Source of the DNA: WHSW01 sp963828755
Lineage (GTDB): Bacteria > Actinomycetota > Thermoleophilia > Solirubrobacterales > 70-9
Length of the DNA: 64,000 nucleotides
Assembly (NCBI GenBank): GCA_963828755.1
Contig: CAWHFY010000022.1
Span: 124,001-188,000, forward strand
Reading direction: 5' to 3'
Shown here: positions 45,053 to 56,101 of the stretch, piece after piece
How the letters are laid out: each line of letters opens with the position of its first letter
How positions within the stretch are numbered: the first letter of the stretch is position 1
The notes under the pieces: generated by a model
Told to the model about the DNA's origin: nothing
What the model saw: only the letters and a program-made list of their open reading frames with translations
The model's database searches: none
Made by a program: the position numbers and the translations under genes

Positions 45053-45081
45053 CGCCCCGCCGCGCGGGTATCGTTGGCCGC

Positions 45082-46107
<1,026 letters not shown>

Positions 46108-46111
46108 AGCC

Positions 46112-47222
46112 ATGAGGCCTGCGGCGGCAATCGCGCTGCTGCTCGCGGCGGCGCTGCTCGGCGGGTGCTCGGCCGGGGGCGACGACGGCGGTGATCCAAC
46201 CCTTACCGTCTACGTCAGCCTGCCGATGCGTGGCGCGCTCGCCGCGGACGGGCGTGATGCCGCCGACGGCGCTCGACTGGCGCTCGCCGACGCGGGCGGC
46301 GAGGCGGCCGGAACCGTGGTCGAGGGGATCTACCTCGACGACACCGCGGGCAGCGGGGCCCGCGCCCGGTGGAGCCCGGTCAGCGCCGCCGCCAACGCCC
46401 GGCGCGCCACTCAGGACGCGACCGCGATCGCCTACCTCGGCGACTTCGAGTCCGGCGCCACTCGCGCCTCGCTGCCGGTCACCAACACCGCCGGGCTCCT
46501 CCAGGTTTCGCCGGCGAGCGCCGCGGGTGACCTCGTCTCGCCCGTCGCCGAGCTCCGACGATGTCCCCGGGACCCAACCGAGTGGCAGGCGCACGTTCGC
46601 CCGGGTGATCCCGAGCGACCGCGCCCAGGCCGAGGCCGGCGCCGGCTGGGTCGGCGATCTGGGGCTGCGGCGGGTCGCGACCGAGTCCGACGGGACACCC
46701 TTCGGCGACGCGGTCGTCGACGCGTTCGAGGCGGCCCTCGGCGGGGTCGCAGCAGTCCAGGCGCGTCCGCAGCTCCTCTACTTCGGCGGCGAGCCGGCGA
46801 ACCAGCCGGCGGCGCTGGCCCGAACGGCGCCGCGGTTGATGGTCACCGACGCCGAGCTCGCCCCGGAGGTGGGCGAGAGCCCGGGAACCCTGGCGACCTC
46901 GGCGGCGCTCGATCCCTCGCAGCTGCCGGCAGCAGGGCAGCGTTTCACCGCCGCCTTCAAGGACGCGTACGACCGCGCTCCGGGCCGCTACGCCGCCTAC
47001 GGCTATGAGTCGATGGCGCTGATTCTCGCGGCGATCGAGGCCGCCTCCGACGCCACCGACCGGACCGCGGTCGCCGGCGCCGTCTTCGGACTCCAGCGGC
47101 CGGACTCGATCCTCGGCCCGTACGAGATCAGCGCCCGCGGCGAGACGACGCTGGCGCGGATGACCGGGTACGAGTTCGGGTCCAGCGGCCGGATCCGACC
47201 GGTCGCCAGGATCGGCCGCTAG
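46112..47222 (+). CDS. Branched-chain amino acid-type substrate-binding lipoprotein, frame broken
   Basis: A type I periplasmic-binding-fold protein. The signal peptide ends in a lipobox (LLGGCSAGG). YVSLPMRGALAADGRDAADGARLAL and AIAYLGDFESGATRASLPVTNTAG are typical of LivJ-like proteins. At 46556 one C must be skipped (CGA to GAC) to continue as DDVPGTQPSG, FARVIPSDRAQA, GRYAAYGYESMALIL and RIRPVARIGR. The repaired length is about 370 residues. No permease genes are adjacent, so it may work with a distant transporter or as a sensor. Confidence 0.85.
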
Positions 47223-48124
47223 AGCAGGTCGGCGAGCGCCGGGTCGAGCTCGGGGAAGCGGAAGGTGTACCCGAGATCCTGGGCTCGGCGCGGGATCACC
47301 CGGTAGCTTCCGATGATCTGCTCGGTGAGCTCCTCGCCGCGCAGCGCGCGGATCGCGAACCGGGGCGCCGGGATCAGCGAGGGGCGGTGCAGCGCCTTGC
47401 CGAGCGACTTCGAGAACTCGCGGTTGGTGACCGGGCGTGGCGCGGTCGCGTTCAGGGTGCCGCTGACGGCCGCGTTGTCGAGCGCCCAGAGGATCAGGCC
47501 GACCTCGTCGTCGCGATGGATCCAGGGCATGTAGAAGTCGCCGCCGGCGAGCGGGCCGCCGACCCCGAACTTGAACGGCGGCACGAGCTGCTTGAGCAGC
47601 CCGCCGTCCGGGTCGAGGACGAGCCCGGTGCGGAAGACGACCACGCGGACGCCGCCGGCCTCGGCCTTGCGCGCCTCCGCCTCCCACTCGACCACGAGCT
47701 GAGAGAGGAAGCCAGGGCCCGCCGCGGTGGATTCGTCGACGATCGCCTCCCCGCGGTCGCCGTAGATCCCGATCGCCGCCTGGCTGACCAGGGTGCGCGG
47801 GCTCGGCGTCGCGGCCAGCATTCCGTCCACGAGGTTCTTGGTCGCCCGCACGCGGCTCTCGCGGATCCGCTGCTTCGCCTCGTCCGTGAGCCGCTGGTTG
47901 ATCTCCTCGCCGACCAGGTTCACGACCGCGTCGACGCCCTCGAGCGCGGCGGCCGGCGGCCGCTCGTTGGCCGGGTCCCAGGCGTGCCAGGTGACGGTCG
48001 GGTTGGTCTTGCGGGCCTTCGCCGGATCACGGCTGAGGCCGACGACCTCCTCGCCGCGGGCGAGGAGTGCGTCGCAGACCGCGGAGCCGATCAGTCCGGT
48101 GGCGCCGGTGACGAGAACACGCAT
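47219..48124 (-). CDS. TIGR01777-type NAD(P)-binding SDR protein
   Basis: An epimerase-like short-chain dehydrogenase (YfcH/SDR39U1 group) of 301 residues. MRVLVTGATGLIGSAVCDALL is the Rossmann loop. VDAVVNLVGEEINQRLTDEAKQ, SQAAIGIYGDRGE and the C-terminal domain of unknown function DUF1731 (SLGKALHRPSLIPAPRFAIRALRGE) are present. Its stop overlaps the stop of the convergent solute-binding gene by four bases. The substrate is unknown. Confidence 0.92.
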   Translation of the reverse strand: MRVLVTGATGLIGSAVCDALLARGEEVVGLSRDPAKARKTNPTVTWHAWDPANERPPAAALEGVDAVVNLVGEEINQRLTDEAKQRIRESRVRATKNLVDGMLAATPSPRTLVSQAAIGIYGDRGEAIVDESTAAGPGFLSQLVVEWEAEARKAEAGGVRVVVFRTGLVLDPDGGLLKQLVPPFKFGVGGPLAGGDFYMPWIHRDDEVGLILWALDNAAVSGTLNATAPRPVTNREFSKSLGKALHRPSLIPAPRFAIRALRGEELTEQIIGSYRVIPRRAQDLGYTFRFPELDPALADLL

Positions 48125-48165
48125 CTTCAGCCTTTCCACTATCCGCCGAGGGTCCCGTCTCGCGG

Positions 48166-49616
48166 CTACTCGATCGTTGAAAACGTACCCGTCTCCTCGG
48201 AGACGCGGGCGATCCCGTCGCGGCGCGCCTCCTCGATCACGGCCTTGGCGACGGCTGGGGCGACGTCGCGGTCGAACACCGAGGGGATGATGTAGTCCTC
48301 GGAGAGGTCCTCGGCCGCGACCACGTCCGCGATCCCCTGCGCGGCCGCCAGCTTCATCTCCTCGGTGATCCGCGGCGCTCCGGCGTCGAGGGCGCCGCGG
48401 AAGATCCCCGGGAAGGCGAGCACGTTGTTGATCTGGTTCGGATAGTCCGAGCGGCCGGTGGCCATGATCCGCACGTGGGGCTCGGCCTCCTCGGGCATCA
48501 CCTCGGGGGTCGGGTTCGCCATCGCGAAGACGATCGGGTCGTCGGCCATCTTCGCCAGGTCGCTCGCCTCGACCAGGCCGGGACCAGAGAGGCCGACGAA
48601 GAGGTCGGCACCTGCGATCACGTCTGCCGGCATCCCGAGGCGGTGCTCCGGGTTCGAGTTCTCCGAGTACCAGCGCTTGATCTCGGTCATCTGCTCGTAG
48701 TCGTCGCGGGTGGTCGAGAGCGCGCCCCTGCGGTCGCAGCCGATGATCTTGGTGATGCCCGGAGGCGAGCATCATCTTCGTCACCGCCACGCCGGCCGCG
48801 CCCAGTCCGAGCACCAGCACGCTCAGGTCCTCGATCGGCTTGCCGACGATCTTCAGCGCGTTGAACAGCGCCGCCATCGTCACCACGGCGGTGCCGTGCT
48901 GGTCGTCGTGGAAGACCGGGATGTCGAGCTCCTCCTTGAGCGCCTCCTCGATCTCGAAGCAGCGCGGGGCGGAGATGTCCTCGAGGTTGATGCCGCCGAA
49001 GGTCGGGGCCATCAGTCGCACCGCCTCGATGATCTTTTCCGGGTCGTTGGTGTCGAGGCAGATCGGGAACGCATCGATGTCGGCGAACTCCTTGAAGAGC
49101 ATCGCCTTGCCCTCCATCACCGGCATCGCGGCCTCGGGGCCGATGTCACCGAGACCGAGCACCGCCGAGCCGTCGGACACGACGGCGACCGTGTTCTTCT
49201 TGATCGTGAAGTCGAACGCCTTCTTGCGGTCGCCGGCGATCTCCATGCAGACCCGCGCGACGCCGGGCGTATAGGCCATCGAGAGGTCGTCGCGGGTCTT
49301 GAGTGGGTACTTGTTGTGCTGCTCGATCTTGCCGCCGCGGTGCATCGCGAGGGTGCGGTCGACGTAATCGATCACCCGCGCGCCCCGGGTCGAGCCGATC
49401 GCGCGCAGGATCTCCTCCCAGTGCGCCTGGTCGCGAGCGTCGATCGTGAACTCGCGCACCCGCTTGCCCTCGGCGCCGGCGCCCGGAACGAGGTCGACTC
49501 CCTGCAGCGCCCCGCCGGCCTCGGCGATCGACGCCGTCAGCTTGCCCGAGCGGCTCCGAGCGCGCGTCGAGCTCGACGCGCACGGTGACCGAGAACTGGG
49601 CGGAGACGCTGGCCAT
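48166..49616 (-). CDS. NAD-type malic enzyme with N-terminal ACT domain, two frame breaks
   Basis: Oxidative decarboxylation of malate to pyruvate. An N-terminal ACT-like domain (FSVTVRVELDARS, then KLTASIAEAGGALQGVDL after skipping one base at about 49547) precedes the malic domain: KYPLKTRDDLSMAYTPGVARV, GLGDIGPEAAMPVMEGKA and DDQHGTAVVTMAALFNALK. The NAD-binding loop LGLGAAGVAVTKMMLASG breaks at 48757. Skipping that base gives ITKIIGCDRRGAL, GLSGPGLVEASDLAKM and NPTPEVMPEEAEPHVRI. The repaired length is about 482 residues. Confidence 0.88.
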
Positions 49617-49693
49617 GGGCGGCGCGGAGTTTATGGGGCGGAGTTTGGCTGGGTAAAGGGGGCGGGTCCGGCGTGTGTGGGGTTTGTCGGGCG

Positions 49694-50536
49694 ATGGCCG
49701 ACAAACGCCTCACACCCGACCTCGTCGTGGCCCGGATCGCGGCGCGGCAGCACGGGGTCGTGACGGTCTGCTTCGCAGTTGCTCCGGTCGGGTCTGACGC
49801 GGGACGGCGTCCTTGGCCGTGTCCGCGCCGGACGCCTGCATCCCGTCCACCGGGGCGTCTACGCGGTCGGCCACGACGGCCTGACCCACCACGGACGCTG
49901 GAAGGCCGCGACGCTCGCGGTTCCGCGGGGCGTGCTGTCGCACCGCAGCGCGGCCGAGCTCTGGGAGCTCCTGCCACCGTCCAGCGCGAAACCCCACCTC
50001 AGCGTCCCCTACCCAGCCTCGCCCGCGAGGCGGGCGGACCTGACGATCCACCGCTCCCGCACGCTCGCCCGCGCCCGCACGACCAGCCGCGACAACATTC
50101 CGGTGACCATGCCCGCCCGCACCCTCGCCGACCTGATGTCCGTCGCGTCCGCCGCGGACGTTCGGCGGGCGACCCGCGCCGCGGAGAAGCGGGGGCTGCC
50201 GCTCGACCCTCGCTACCTCTCCGACCGGACCGAGAGCGATCTCGAGCGGGACTTCCTCGCCATCTGCCGCCGCCACCGGGTTCCAGAGCCGGAGACGCGC
50301 AGGCGTGGATCGGCCGCTACCGCGTGGACTTCCTCTGGCCCACGGAGCGGCTGGTCGTCGAGGTGGACGGCTACATCTACCACCGCGGGCGCCGGGCGAT
50401 GCGCGCGGACAACGACCGCGATCTCGAGTTGGAGCTGGCCGGATTCAGGGTCGTGCGGGTCGAGGACACGCGCATCGACGAGGATCCGGCGGGCTTGGCG
50501 GCGGCCGTGCTCTGCCTTCTGCGGGCCGCCCCATAA
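49694..50536 (+). CDS. DUF559-type endonuclease-like protein, two frame breaks
   Basis: An AbiEi-like winged-helix head (VVARIAARQHGVVT, then QLLRSGLTRDGVLGRVRAGRLHPVHRGVYAVGH, SHRSAAELWELLP) is joined to a DUF559/VSR-like nuclease tail (YRVDFLWPTERLVVEVDGY, DNDRDLELELAGFRVVRVED). Frame breaks occur at about 49769 (+1) and 50305 (-1). Such proteins are abundant in actinobacteria, often in multiple copies, and their function is unknown. ATG 49694. The repaired length is about 280 residues. polA follows after ten bases. Confidence 0.8.
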   Translation: MADKRLTPDLVVARIAARQHGVVTVCFAVAPVGSDAGRRPWPCPRRTPASRPPGRLRGRPRRPDPPRTLEGRDARGSAGRAVAPQRGRALGAPATVQRETPPQRPLPSLAREAGGPDDPPLPHARPRPHDQPRQHSGDHARPHPRRPDVRRVRRGRSAGDPRRGEAGAAARPSLPLRPDRERSRAGLPRHLPPPPGSRAGDAQAWIGRYRVDFLWPTERLVVEVDGYIYHRGRRAMRADNDRDLELELAGFRVVRVEDTRIDEDPAGLAAAVLCLLRAAP

Positions 50537-50546
50537 GATCGAGGCG

Positions 50547-53246
50547 ATGGCGAAGAAGGACCAGAACGGGGGCGGGGAGGAGGTGTTCCTGATCGACGGG
50601 AACTCGCTCGCCTATCGCGCGTTCTTCGCCCTGCCGGAGTCGATCGCGACCGCTGACGGGCGTCCGACCAACGCGATCTACGGGTTCGCGTCGATGATGG
50701 CCAAGATCCTCATCGACCACTCGCCGAAGGCCGTGATCGTCGCCTGGGACAAGGGCTGGTCCGGGCGCGAGAAGGTCTACGCCGAGTACAAGTCCCAGCG
50801 CAAGTCGCGCCCGGACCTGCTCAAGGAGCAGTGGCCGCACCTGGCGCCGCTGGCCGAGGCGTTCGGCTTCAAGAACGTCGACGTCGAGGGCTACGAGGCC
50901 GACGACGTGATCGCCACCCTCGCCCGCCAGGCCTCGGACGCCGGCGTGCCGGTGATGATCGTCTCCGGCGACCGCGACGTCTACCAGCTGGTCCGCGACG
51001 GGGTCCGGGTGATGACCACCTCGCGCGGGGTCACCGACACCAAGGTCTATGACCGCGACGGCGTCGTCGAGCGCTACGGCGTGCCACCGGAGCTGGTCAC
51101 CGACTTCATCGGACTCAAGGGCGACACCTCCGACAACATCCCCGGCGTCCCCGGGATCGGCGACAAGACCGCCGCCCAGCTGCTCCAGCAGTTCGGCGAC
51201 CTCGAGGCCGTGCTCGGCTCGGTCGACGAGATCTCGGGCGCGAAGCGCAAGCAGAACCTGACCGAGCACGCCGACGACGCCCGCGTCTCGAAGCAGCTCG
51301 CGACGATGGTCGAGGACGTCGCCGTGCCGCTGAAGATCACCGAGGCGCTGCGCTCGTCGCCCGACCGAACGAAGCTGCGCGACGCGGCCAACCAGTTCGA
51401 GCTGCGCGCCGTGATCCAGCGCCTCGACGACGAGTGGGACGAGGTCGTGCCCGGTCGCATGGTCGAGGAGACGATCGAGGTCGAGGCCCAGGAGGGCACC
51501 CCGGACGACCTCGCCGACGGCCCGGCGGCGCTCGCGATCCGTGGCGGCCGCTGGGCGGCCAGCGACGGGGCCAAGGTGATCACCGGCGACGCCTCGGATC
51601 TCGCCTCCCTCGCGACCGCTCTGCGCCCGCACCCGATCGTCGGCCACGACATCAAGGAGCTCGGCGGCCACGGGCCGGACAGCCTGCTGTCAGCGGCGCG
51701 GCGCGGCTCGGCTTCGCTTCGCAGGGCCTCAGATCAGGCGCCTCAACAGCGGCGCGGCTCGGCTTCGCTTCGCTCCGCCTCACGGGGCGGCCTCGACCTC
51801 GCGCACGACACGATGGTCGCCGCCTACCTGATCGACCCGGCCCGGCGCACCTATGACCTACACGAGCTCGCCGCCGATGCGGGGCTCGCCGCGGCCCCCG
51901 CTGGCGCCGAGGACGGCCAGCTCAGCCTCGCCGCCGAGGAGGGCGAGGCGGCCGGCGACCCGGCCGTCGACGCGCGGCTCACCGGCGAGCTCGCTGAGCG
52001 CCAGCGCGAGCGGGTGATCGAGTTCGGGGTCGAGCGCCTCCTGAACGAGGTCGAGATGCCGCTGATCGAGGTGCTCGGCGAGATGGAGCGGATCGGGCTG
52101 AAGCTCGACACCGAGCGGCTCGCCGAGATCGGCGCCGGGATGGAGGAGCAGATCCTCGAGCTCGAGGCGCAGATCTACGAGGACGCCGGCCGCGAGTTCA
52201 CGATCGGCTCGCCGCAGCAGCTCGCCACGGTCTTCTTCGACGAGCTCGGGCTGACCAAGAAGCGCCGCGGCAAGACCGGTTTCTCGACCGACTCGCGGGT
52301 CCTTGGCCAGCTCCGCGACGAGCATCCGATCGTCGAGCGAGTCGAGCGGTGGCGGGAGCTGACCAAGCTCAAGAACACCTACCTCGACTCGCTGCCGACC
52401 CTGGTCGACGAGAACTCGCGCATCCACACGACCTTCAACCAGGTGACCGCGGCGACCGGGCGGCTGTCGAGCACCAACCCGAACCTGCAGAACATCCCGA
52501 TTCGCTCCGATGTCGGGCGCCCGGTGCGCGCCTGCTTCGTCGCCGAGCCGGGCAAGCGCCTGCTGTCTTGCGACTACAACCAGGTCGAGCTGCGGGTGCT
52601 CGCCCACGTCGCGGGCGAGGACGTCCTGCGCGAGATCTTCGCCTCGGGTGAGGACGTGCACTCGGCGACCGCGGCCGGGATCATCGGCGCCGACCCCGAC
52701 GCGATCACCCCGGCGGAGCGCTCGAAGGCGAAGATGGTCAACTACGGGATCGCCTACGGGCTCTCGGCTTTCGGGCTTGCCGACCGGCTCAATATCTCGC
52801 GCGAGGAGGCGGCCACCTACATCGACCGTTACTTCGAGCGGTTCCCCGCGGTGAAGCGGTTCATCGACGCGACGATCGCCGCTGCCGCGGAGGAGGGGTA
52901 CGTCCGGACGCTGTTCGGCCGCCGCCGCAACATCCCCGAGCTGCGCTCGGGCAATCCGCAACGGCGCAGCCTCGGCGAGCGGCTGGCGGTCAACACCGTG
53001 ATCCAGGGCACCGCTGCCGACATCATCAAGGTCGCGATGGTCAACTGCCACCGCGCGGTCGCCGATGCCGGCCTCGAGACCGAGCTCGTGCTCCAGATCC
53101 ACGACGAGCTCCTGTTCGAGGGGCCGGAGGGCGAGATGGACGCCGCGGCCGAGATCGCCCGCCGCGAGATGGTCGGGGCGTTCGAGCTCGACCCGCCGCT
53201 GGCGGTCGACGTCGGCGTGGGCGCCGACTGGCTCGCCGCCAAGTAG
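50547..53246 (+). CDS. polA: DNA polymerase I
   Basis: A repair and Okazaki-fragment polymerase of 899 residues. The 5' nuclease (residues 12-300) has FLIDGNSLAYRAFFALP, GYEADDVIATLAR and GIGDKTAAQLL. The 3'-5' exonuclease region (320-480) lacks the usual acidic motifs and is probably inactive. The polymerase has SCDYNQVELRVLAHVAG, KMVNYGIAYGLSAFGL and LQIHDELLFE. Residues about 382-415 (RRGSASLRRASDQAPQQRRG and the similar copy after it) are encoded by a duplicated GCTTCGC repeat, inserted in frame in the exonuclease-like domain. Confidence 0.97.
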   Translation: MAKKDQNGGGEEVFLIDGNSLAYRAFFALPESIATADGRPTNAIYGFASMMAKILIDHSPKAVIVAWDKGWSGREKVYAEYKSQRKSRPDLLKEQWPHLAPLAEAFGFKNVDVEGYEADDVIATLARQASDAGVPVMIVSGDRDVYQLVRDGVRVMTTSRGVTDTKVYDRDGVVERYGVPPELVTDFIGLKGDTSDNIPGVPGIGDKTAAQLLQQFGDLEAVLGSVDEISGAKRKQNLTEHADDARVSKQLATMVEDVAVPLKITEALRSSPDRTKLRDAANQFELRAVIQRLDDEWDEVVPGRMVEETIEVEAQEGTPDDLADGPAALAIRGGRWAASDGAKVITGDASDLASLATALRPHPIVGHDIKELGGHGPDSLLSAARRGSASLRRASDQAPQQRRGSASLRSASRGGLDLAHDTMVAAYLIDPARRTYDLHELAADAGLAAAPAGAEDGQLSLAAEEGEAAGDPAVDARLTGELAERQRERVIEFGVERLLNEVEMPLIEVLGEMERIGLKLDTERLAEIGAGMEEQILELEAQIYEDAGREFTIGSPQQLATVFFDELGLTKKRRGKTGFSTDSRVLGQLRDEHPIVERVERWRELTKLKNTYLDSLPTLVDENSRIHTTFNQVTAATGRLSSTNPNLQNIPIRSDVGRPVRACFVAEPGKRLLSCDYNQVELRVLAHVAGEDVLREIFASGEDVHSATAAGIIGADPDAITPAERSKAKMVNYGIAYGLSAFGLADRLNISREEAATYIDRYFERFPAVKRFIDATIAAAAEEGYVRTLFGRRRNIPELRSGNPQRRSLGERLAVNTVIQGTAADIIKVAMVNCHRAVADAGLETELVLQIHDELLFEGPEGEMDAAAEIARREMVGAFELDPPLAVDVGVGADWLAAK
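51690..51792 (+). repeat. Duplicated GCTTCGC-family repeat inside polA
   Basis: Two copies of CGGCGCGGCTCGGCTTCGCT are separated by GCCTCAGATCAGGCGCCTCA. The second copy continues CTCCGCCTC. The total preserves the polA frame. Confidence 0.8.
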
Positions 53247-53278
53247 CCGTCGCGCCGGTCACTCAGCCGGCTGCGCGC

Positions 53279-54609
53279 TCAGTCCGGCTCGGGTCCGCCG
53301 CCCGGGCCGCTGTGATCGTCGAGCCCGTCATCGCCGCCCGGACCGCTGTGGTCCTCGTCCGGTTCCACCGCCTCGGTCTCGATCTCGCTCGCGATCGGCT
53401 CGATCGGATCGTCGCCGTCACCGGGACCGCTGTGGTCCTCGGTCTCGACCGACGCGACCGCGTCGTCGGAGCCGTGCCCGCCGGGGCCAGAGGAGTCGCC
53501 GCCGGGGTGCCCGGGGCCACTCGGCCCGGAGGGAGGCTGGGCGCTCGGCCCGGGCCCGTCGGATCCGGACGAACCGTGGAACCCACCGTCGCCGCCGGGC
53601 CCCGAGCTCGGGCTCGACGGGCCGGAGGGGCTTGAGCCGCTGGTCGAAGCCGCGCCGGAAGCCGAGGAACCGGAGCTCGAACCGCTGGATTCGGCCGCGC
53701 CGCTGGCCTGCGTGGCGGACGGTTGCGCCTGGTCATCAACGGGAGTCAGCGTGGCCGTGTCGCCGGTGCTCGAGGCGCGCTCGCTCGGCGCCGGGCCGCC
53801 CGTCCGGTCGGCAAGGTCGGGCGCCGCGTCGCTGTGCTGTTCGCCGCGCTGCCCGGACGTAACCGCGCGCTCGATCGCGACCCCGGAGCCGGCTGCGACG
53901 GCCCCGATCGCGGCGACCGCGAGCGCCTTGCCCGCGAACGAGGCGCCGCCGATCGCACCGCCGGTGGCCGCGCCACCGGCTCCGGCGACCGCGCCGCGCC
54001 GGCGCCTGAGCCGGCCTGGGCGATCGCCGCGACGAGCGGCAGCGGGATCACCGCGCCGACGCCATGGCGGACGGCGATCCGAGCGCGATAGATCAGCTGG
54101 CGCACGGAGCCGGGAGTGGCCCCGATCGCGGTCGCGATCTGCTCGTGGGTGTGCCCCTCGAGGGCGCTTCGCACCAGCGCCTGGCGCTGGGCCTCGGGCA
54201 GCGCCGAGACGGCCGCCACGGCGCGCTCGAGCTCGTCGCGCTCGAGCACCACGTCGGGTGGCTGGCGGACCCCGTCGAGGCCGTCGGGAAGCTGTTGGGT
54301 GGGCCGCGCATCTCGGCGCGCGTTCAGCGCTCGATTGCGGACGATCGTGTAGAGCCAGGGCTTCAAGTTCATCTCCGTGTTCGATTCACGCAGCGCCTCC
54401 CAGGAACGGGTCAGGCTCTCCTGGACCACGTCCTCGGGGTCCGGGGGGCCGTAGGCGGCCGCGAAGGCGACGAGCGGCGCCCGGTAGCGCCGGACGATCT
54501 CCTCGAATGCGGCTTCCGTGCCGTCGCGCACCAGGGCGACCAGTCGGTCGTCGCTCTGCGTACGCAGGACCGCCCTCGCAAGCGGTCCGAATCTCGTGCT
54601 GTCCGCCAT
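53279..54609 (-). CDS. ECF-like sigma factor with transmembrane helix and acidic repeat tail, frame broken
   Basis: Residues 1-190 are sigma70-like: region 2 (AAFEEIVRRYRAPLVAFAAA, EDVVQESLTRSWEAL, KPWLYTIVRNRALN) and region 4 (LPEAQRQALVRSALEGHTHEQIATAIGATPGSVRQLIYRAR). After AVIPLPLVAAIAQAG a -1 shift near 54010 continues as VAGAGGAATGGAIGG and a helix (ALAVAAIGAVAAGSG), then a long Ser/Gly/Pro tail with repeated DHSGPG motifs to a TGA at 53279-53281. The helix places the tail outside the membrane and tethers the sigma domain inside. No anti-sigma gene is adjacent. Confidence 0.78.
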
Positions 54610-54694
54610 CGCCTCCTTCGTATCCCTTCCTACGGGCGGTGGCGGTCGATGGCTTGGATGATGCCGAAGCCATCGCCGCCCTCCGTCCGTGGGA

Positions 54695-55383
54695 CTACTT
54701 GAGCTCGATCTCCTCGTAGACCAGCCCGTCAGCGGTCAGGTCGAGCTCGGCCTCGCGGACGACCGTGCCCGGGACGAGCGCGTCGACGGTGCAGTTCGCA
54801 TCGTCGTCGCCGTGGTCGTCGGACCCGTCGTGGCTGCTGCGCCCGTGACCGGGGCCGCCGTGCCGTCGTCGGACTCGTCCTCGGCGCCGTCATCACCGTG
54901 ATCGTCGCCGATGTCGTGGCTGGGGCCGTCGTCGCCCTCGTCGTCGCCGACGTCGTCGCCGTGGTCGTCGGGCTCGGTCGCGTCGTCGTTCTCGCACTCG
55001 ATCTCGGTGTCGGCGTTCACGGTGCCGGTGACCGTGTCGCCCGAGAAGACGTCGATCACGAGCTCGCCGGTCGTCGCGTCGAACGAAGCGATCGTGCCGG
55101 CGCCCTCGTCGCCGTCCTCGACGCCGTCACCGTCGGTGTCGTCGTCGCGCGGGTCGAACTTCGCCTGCCACTCACCGCGGTTGCGGAGCCCGTCGGTGTC
55201 CTGGTCCTTGCGGGCCTGGTTGACCTTCAGCGAGAGTCCGTGCTTGGCCTCCCAGCGGTCGGGGATCCGGTCGTGGTTTCGGTCCTTGGACGCCGCCGAG
55301 GCCGGCACCGCCGCGATCAGCACGCCGACCAGGGCTGCGGCCGCGACGGCCAGCGCCTTGGTGATCGGATTCGAGGTTCTCAT
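54695..55383 (-). CDS. Secreted Ca-binding (thrombospondin type 3-like) acidic protein, frame broken
   Basis: The signal peptide (ALAVAAAALVGVLIAAVPASA) is followed by three Asp-rich calcium loops: DRNHDRIPDRWE, DQDTDGLRNRGEW and DDDTDGDGVEDGDE. Next come a short beta region (ATGELVIDVFSGDTVTGTV), one Cys, and a long Asp/His-rich stretch. A -1 shift near 54866 gives HGGPGHGRSSHDG, then NCTVDALVPGTVVREAELDL and a stop at 54695. Cysteines on both sides of the acidic region may pair. Probably an exported metal- or matrix-binding protein, next to the sigma-like gene whose tail has similar Asp/His/Gly words. Confidence 0.78.
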
Positions 55384-55504
55384 CTGCGCTCCTTGTGGTT
55401 CGTCAGTCGATCCGAAGATCGATCCATCTGCCCTCGAACACGAGCCCAGGGGAAGGATCACGGACGAATTTCGAAACTGGACGCCTGATCTAGAGTCCCG
55501 CCCC

Positions 55505-55942
55505 ATGGATCGAGGCGTGGCGGTGCTGGGGATGGCGGTGACCGGGGGCTTGATCGCCCTGCAGCCCGCGATCAACGCGGGGCTCGGAAAGCAGACCGGC
55601 AGCCTGGCGGCGGCCTTCGTCTCGTTCGCGGTCGGGGCGCTGCTCCTGGCAGTGATCGTCGGGATCAGCGGGCAGGCCGGTGGCCTGGCCTCGACCTTCG
55701 ACGTGCGCTGGTACTACCTGCTCGGCGGCGTGCTCGGGGCCGCGTACGTGTTCATGGCGCTGAAGACAGTCGGCACGATCGGCGCCGGCGGGGTCGCGGC
55801 GGCGACGATCACCGGCCAGCTGACGATGTCGGTCTTGATCGACCGCCTCGGCGTGCTCGGACTGACCGAGCAGCCGATCACGGCCAGCCGCGCGGTCGGC
55901 GTCGCGCTGCTGCTCGCCGGGACCTTTCTGATCGTCCGCTAG
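55505..55942 (+). CDS. DMT-family (DUF606/YdcZ) membrane protein
   Basis: A 145-residue protein with five predicted helices, starting AVLGMAVTGGLIALQPAINAGLG. The motif GGLIALQPAIN...LG and the later GVLGAAYVFMALKTVGTIGAG are typical of the short, half-size DMT members that act as dimers. The cargo is unknown. Divergent from the Ca-binding gene. Confidence 0.88.
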   Translation: MDRGVAVLGMAVTGGLIALQPAINAGLGKQTGSLAAAFVSFAVGALLLAVIVGISGQAGGLASTFDVRWYYLLGGVLGAAYVFMALKTVGTIGAGGVAAATITGQLTMSVLIDRLGVLGLTEQPITASRAVGVALLLAGTFLIVR

Positions 55943-55945
55943 CGA

Positions 55946-56101
55946 CGGCGGAGGCCGAAGCGGAGCCCCGCCGTGTTGAGGCGGTTAATGCGACCGCGGA
56001 GGCCGGAGGCCGAAGCGGAGCCCCGCCGTTGTTGAGGCGGTTAATGCGACCGCGGAGGCCGGAGGCCGAAGCGGAGCCCCGCCGTTGTTGAGGCGGTTGA
56101 T
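55946..56101 (-). repeat. Tandem GCTTCG-family repeats after the DMT gene
   Basis: Nearly three copies of a 50-60 base unit containing GGCCGAAGCGGAGCCCCGCC and GTTGAGGCGGTTAATGCGAC. The complement carries the GCCTCAAC...GGCTCCGCTTCGG words of the polA and 7944 copies. The array lies immediately downstream of the stop codon of the flavoprotein gene. Confidence 0.85.

Noticed and set aside
54000..55500. + strand Val/Ser-rich ORFs opposite the sigma-like and Ca-binding genes
   Set aside because: They are antisense shadows of Asp- and Ser-rich coding sequence (GAC read as GTC), not real proteins.
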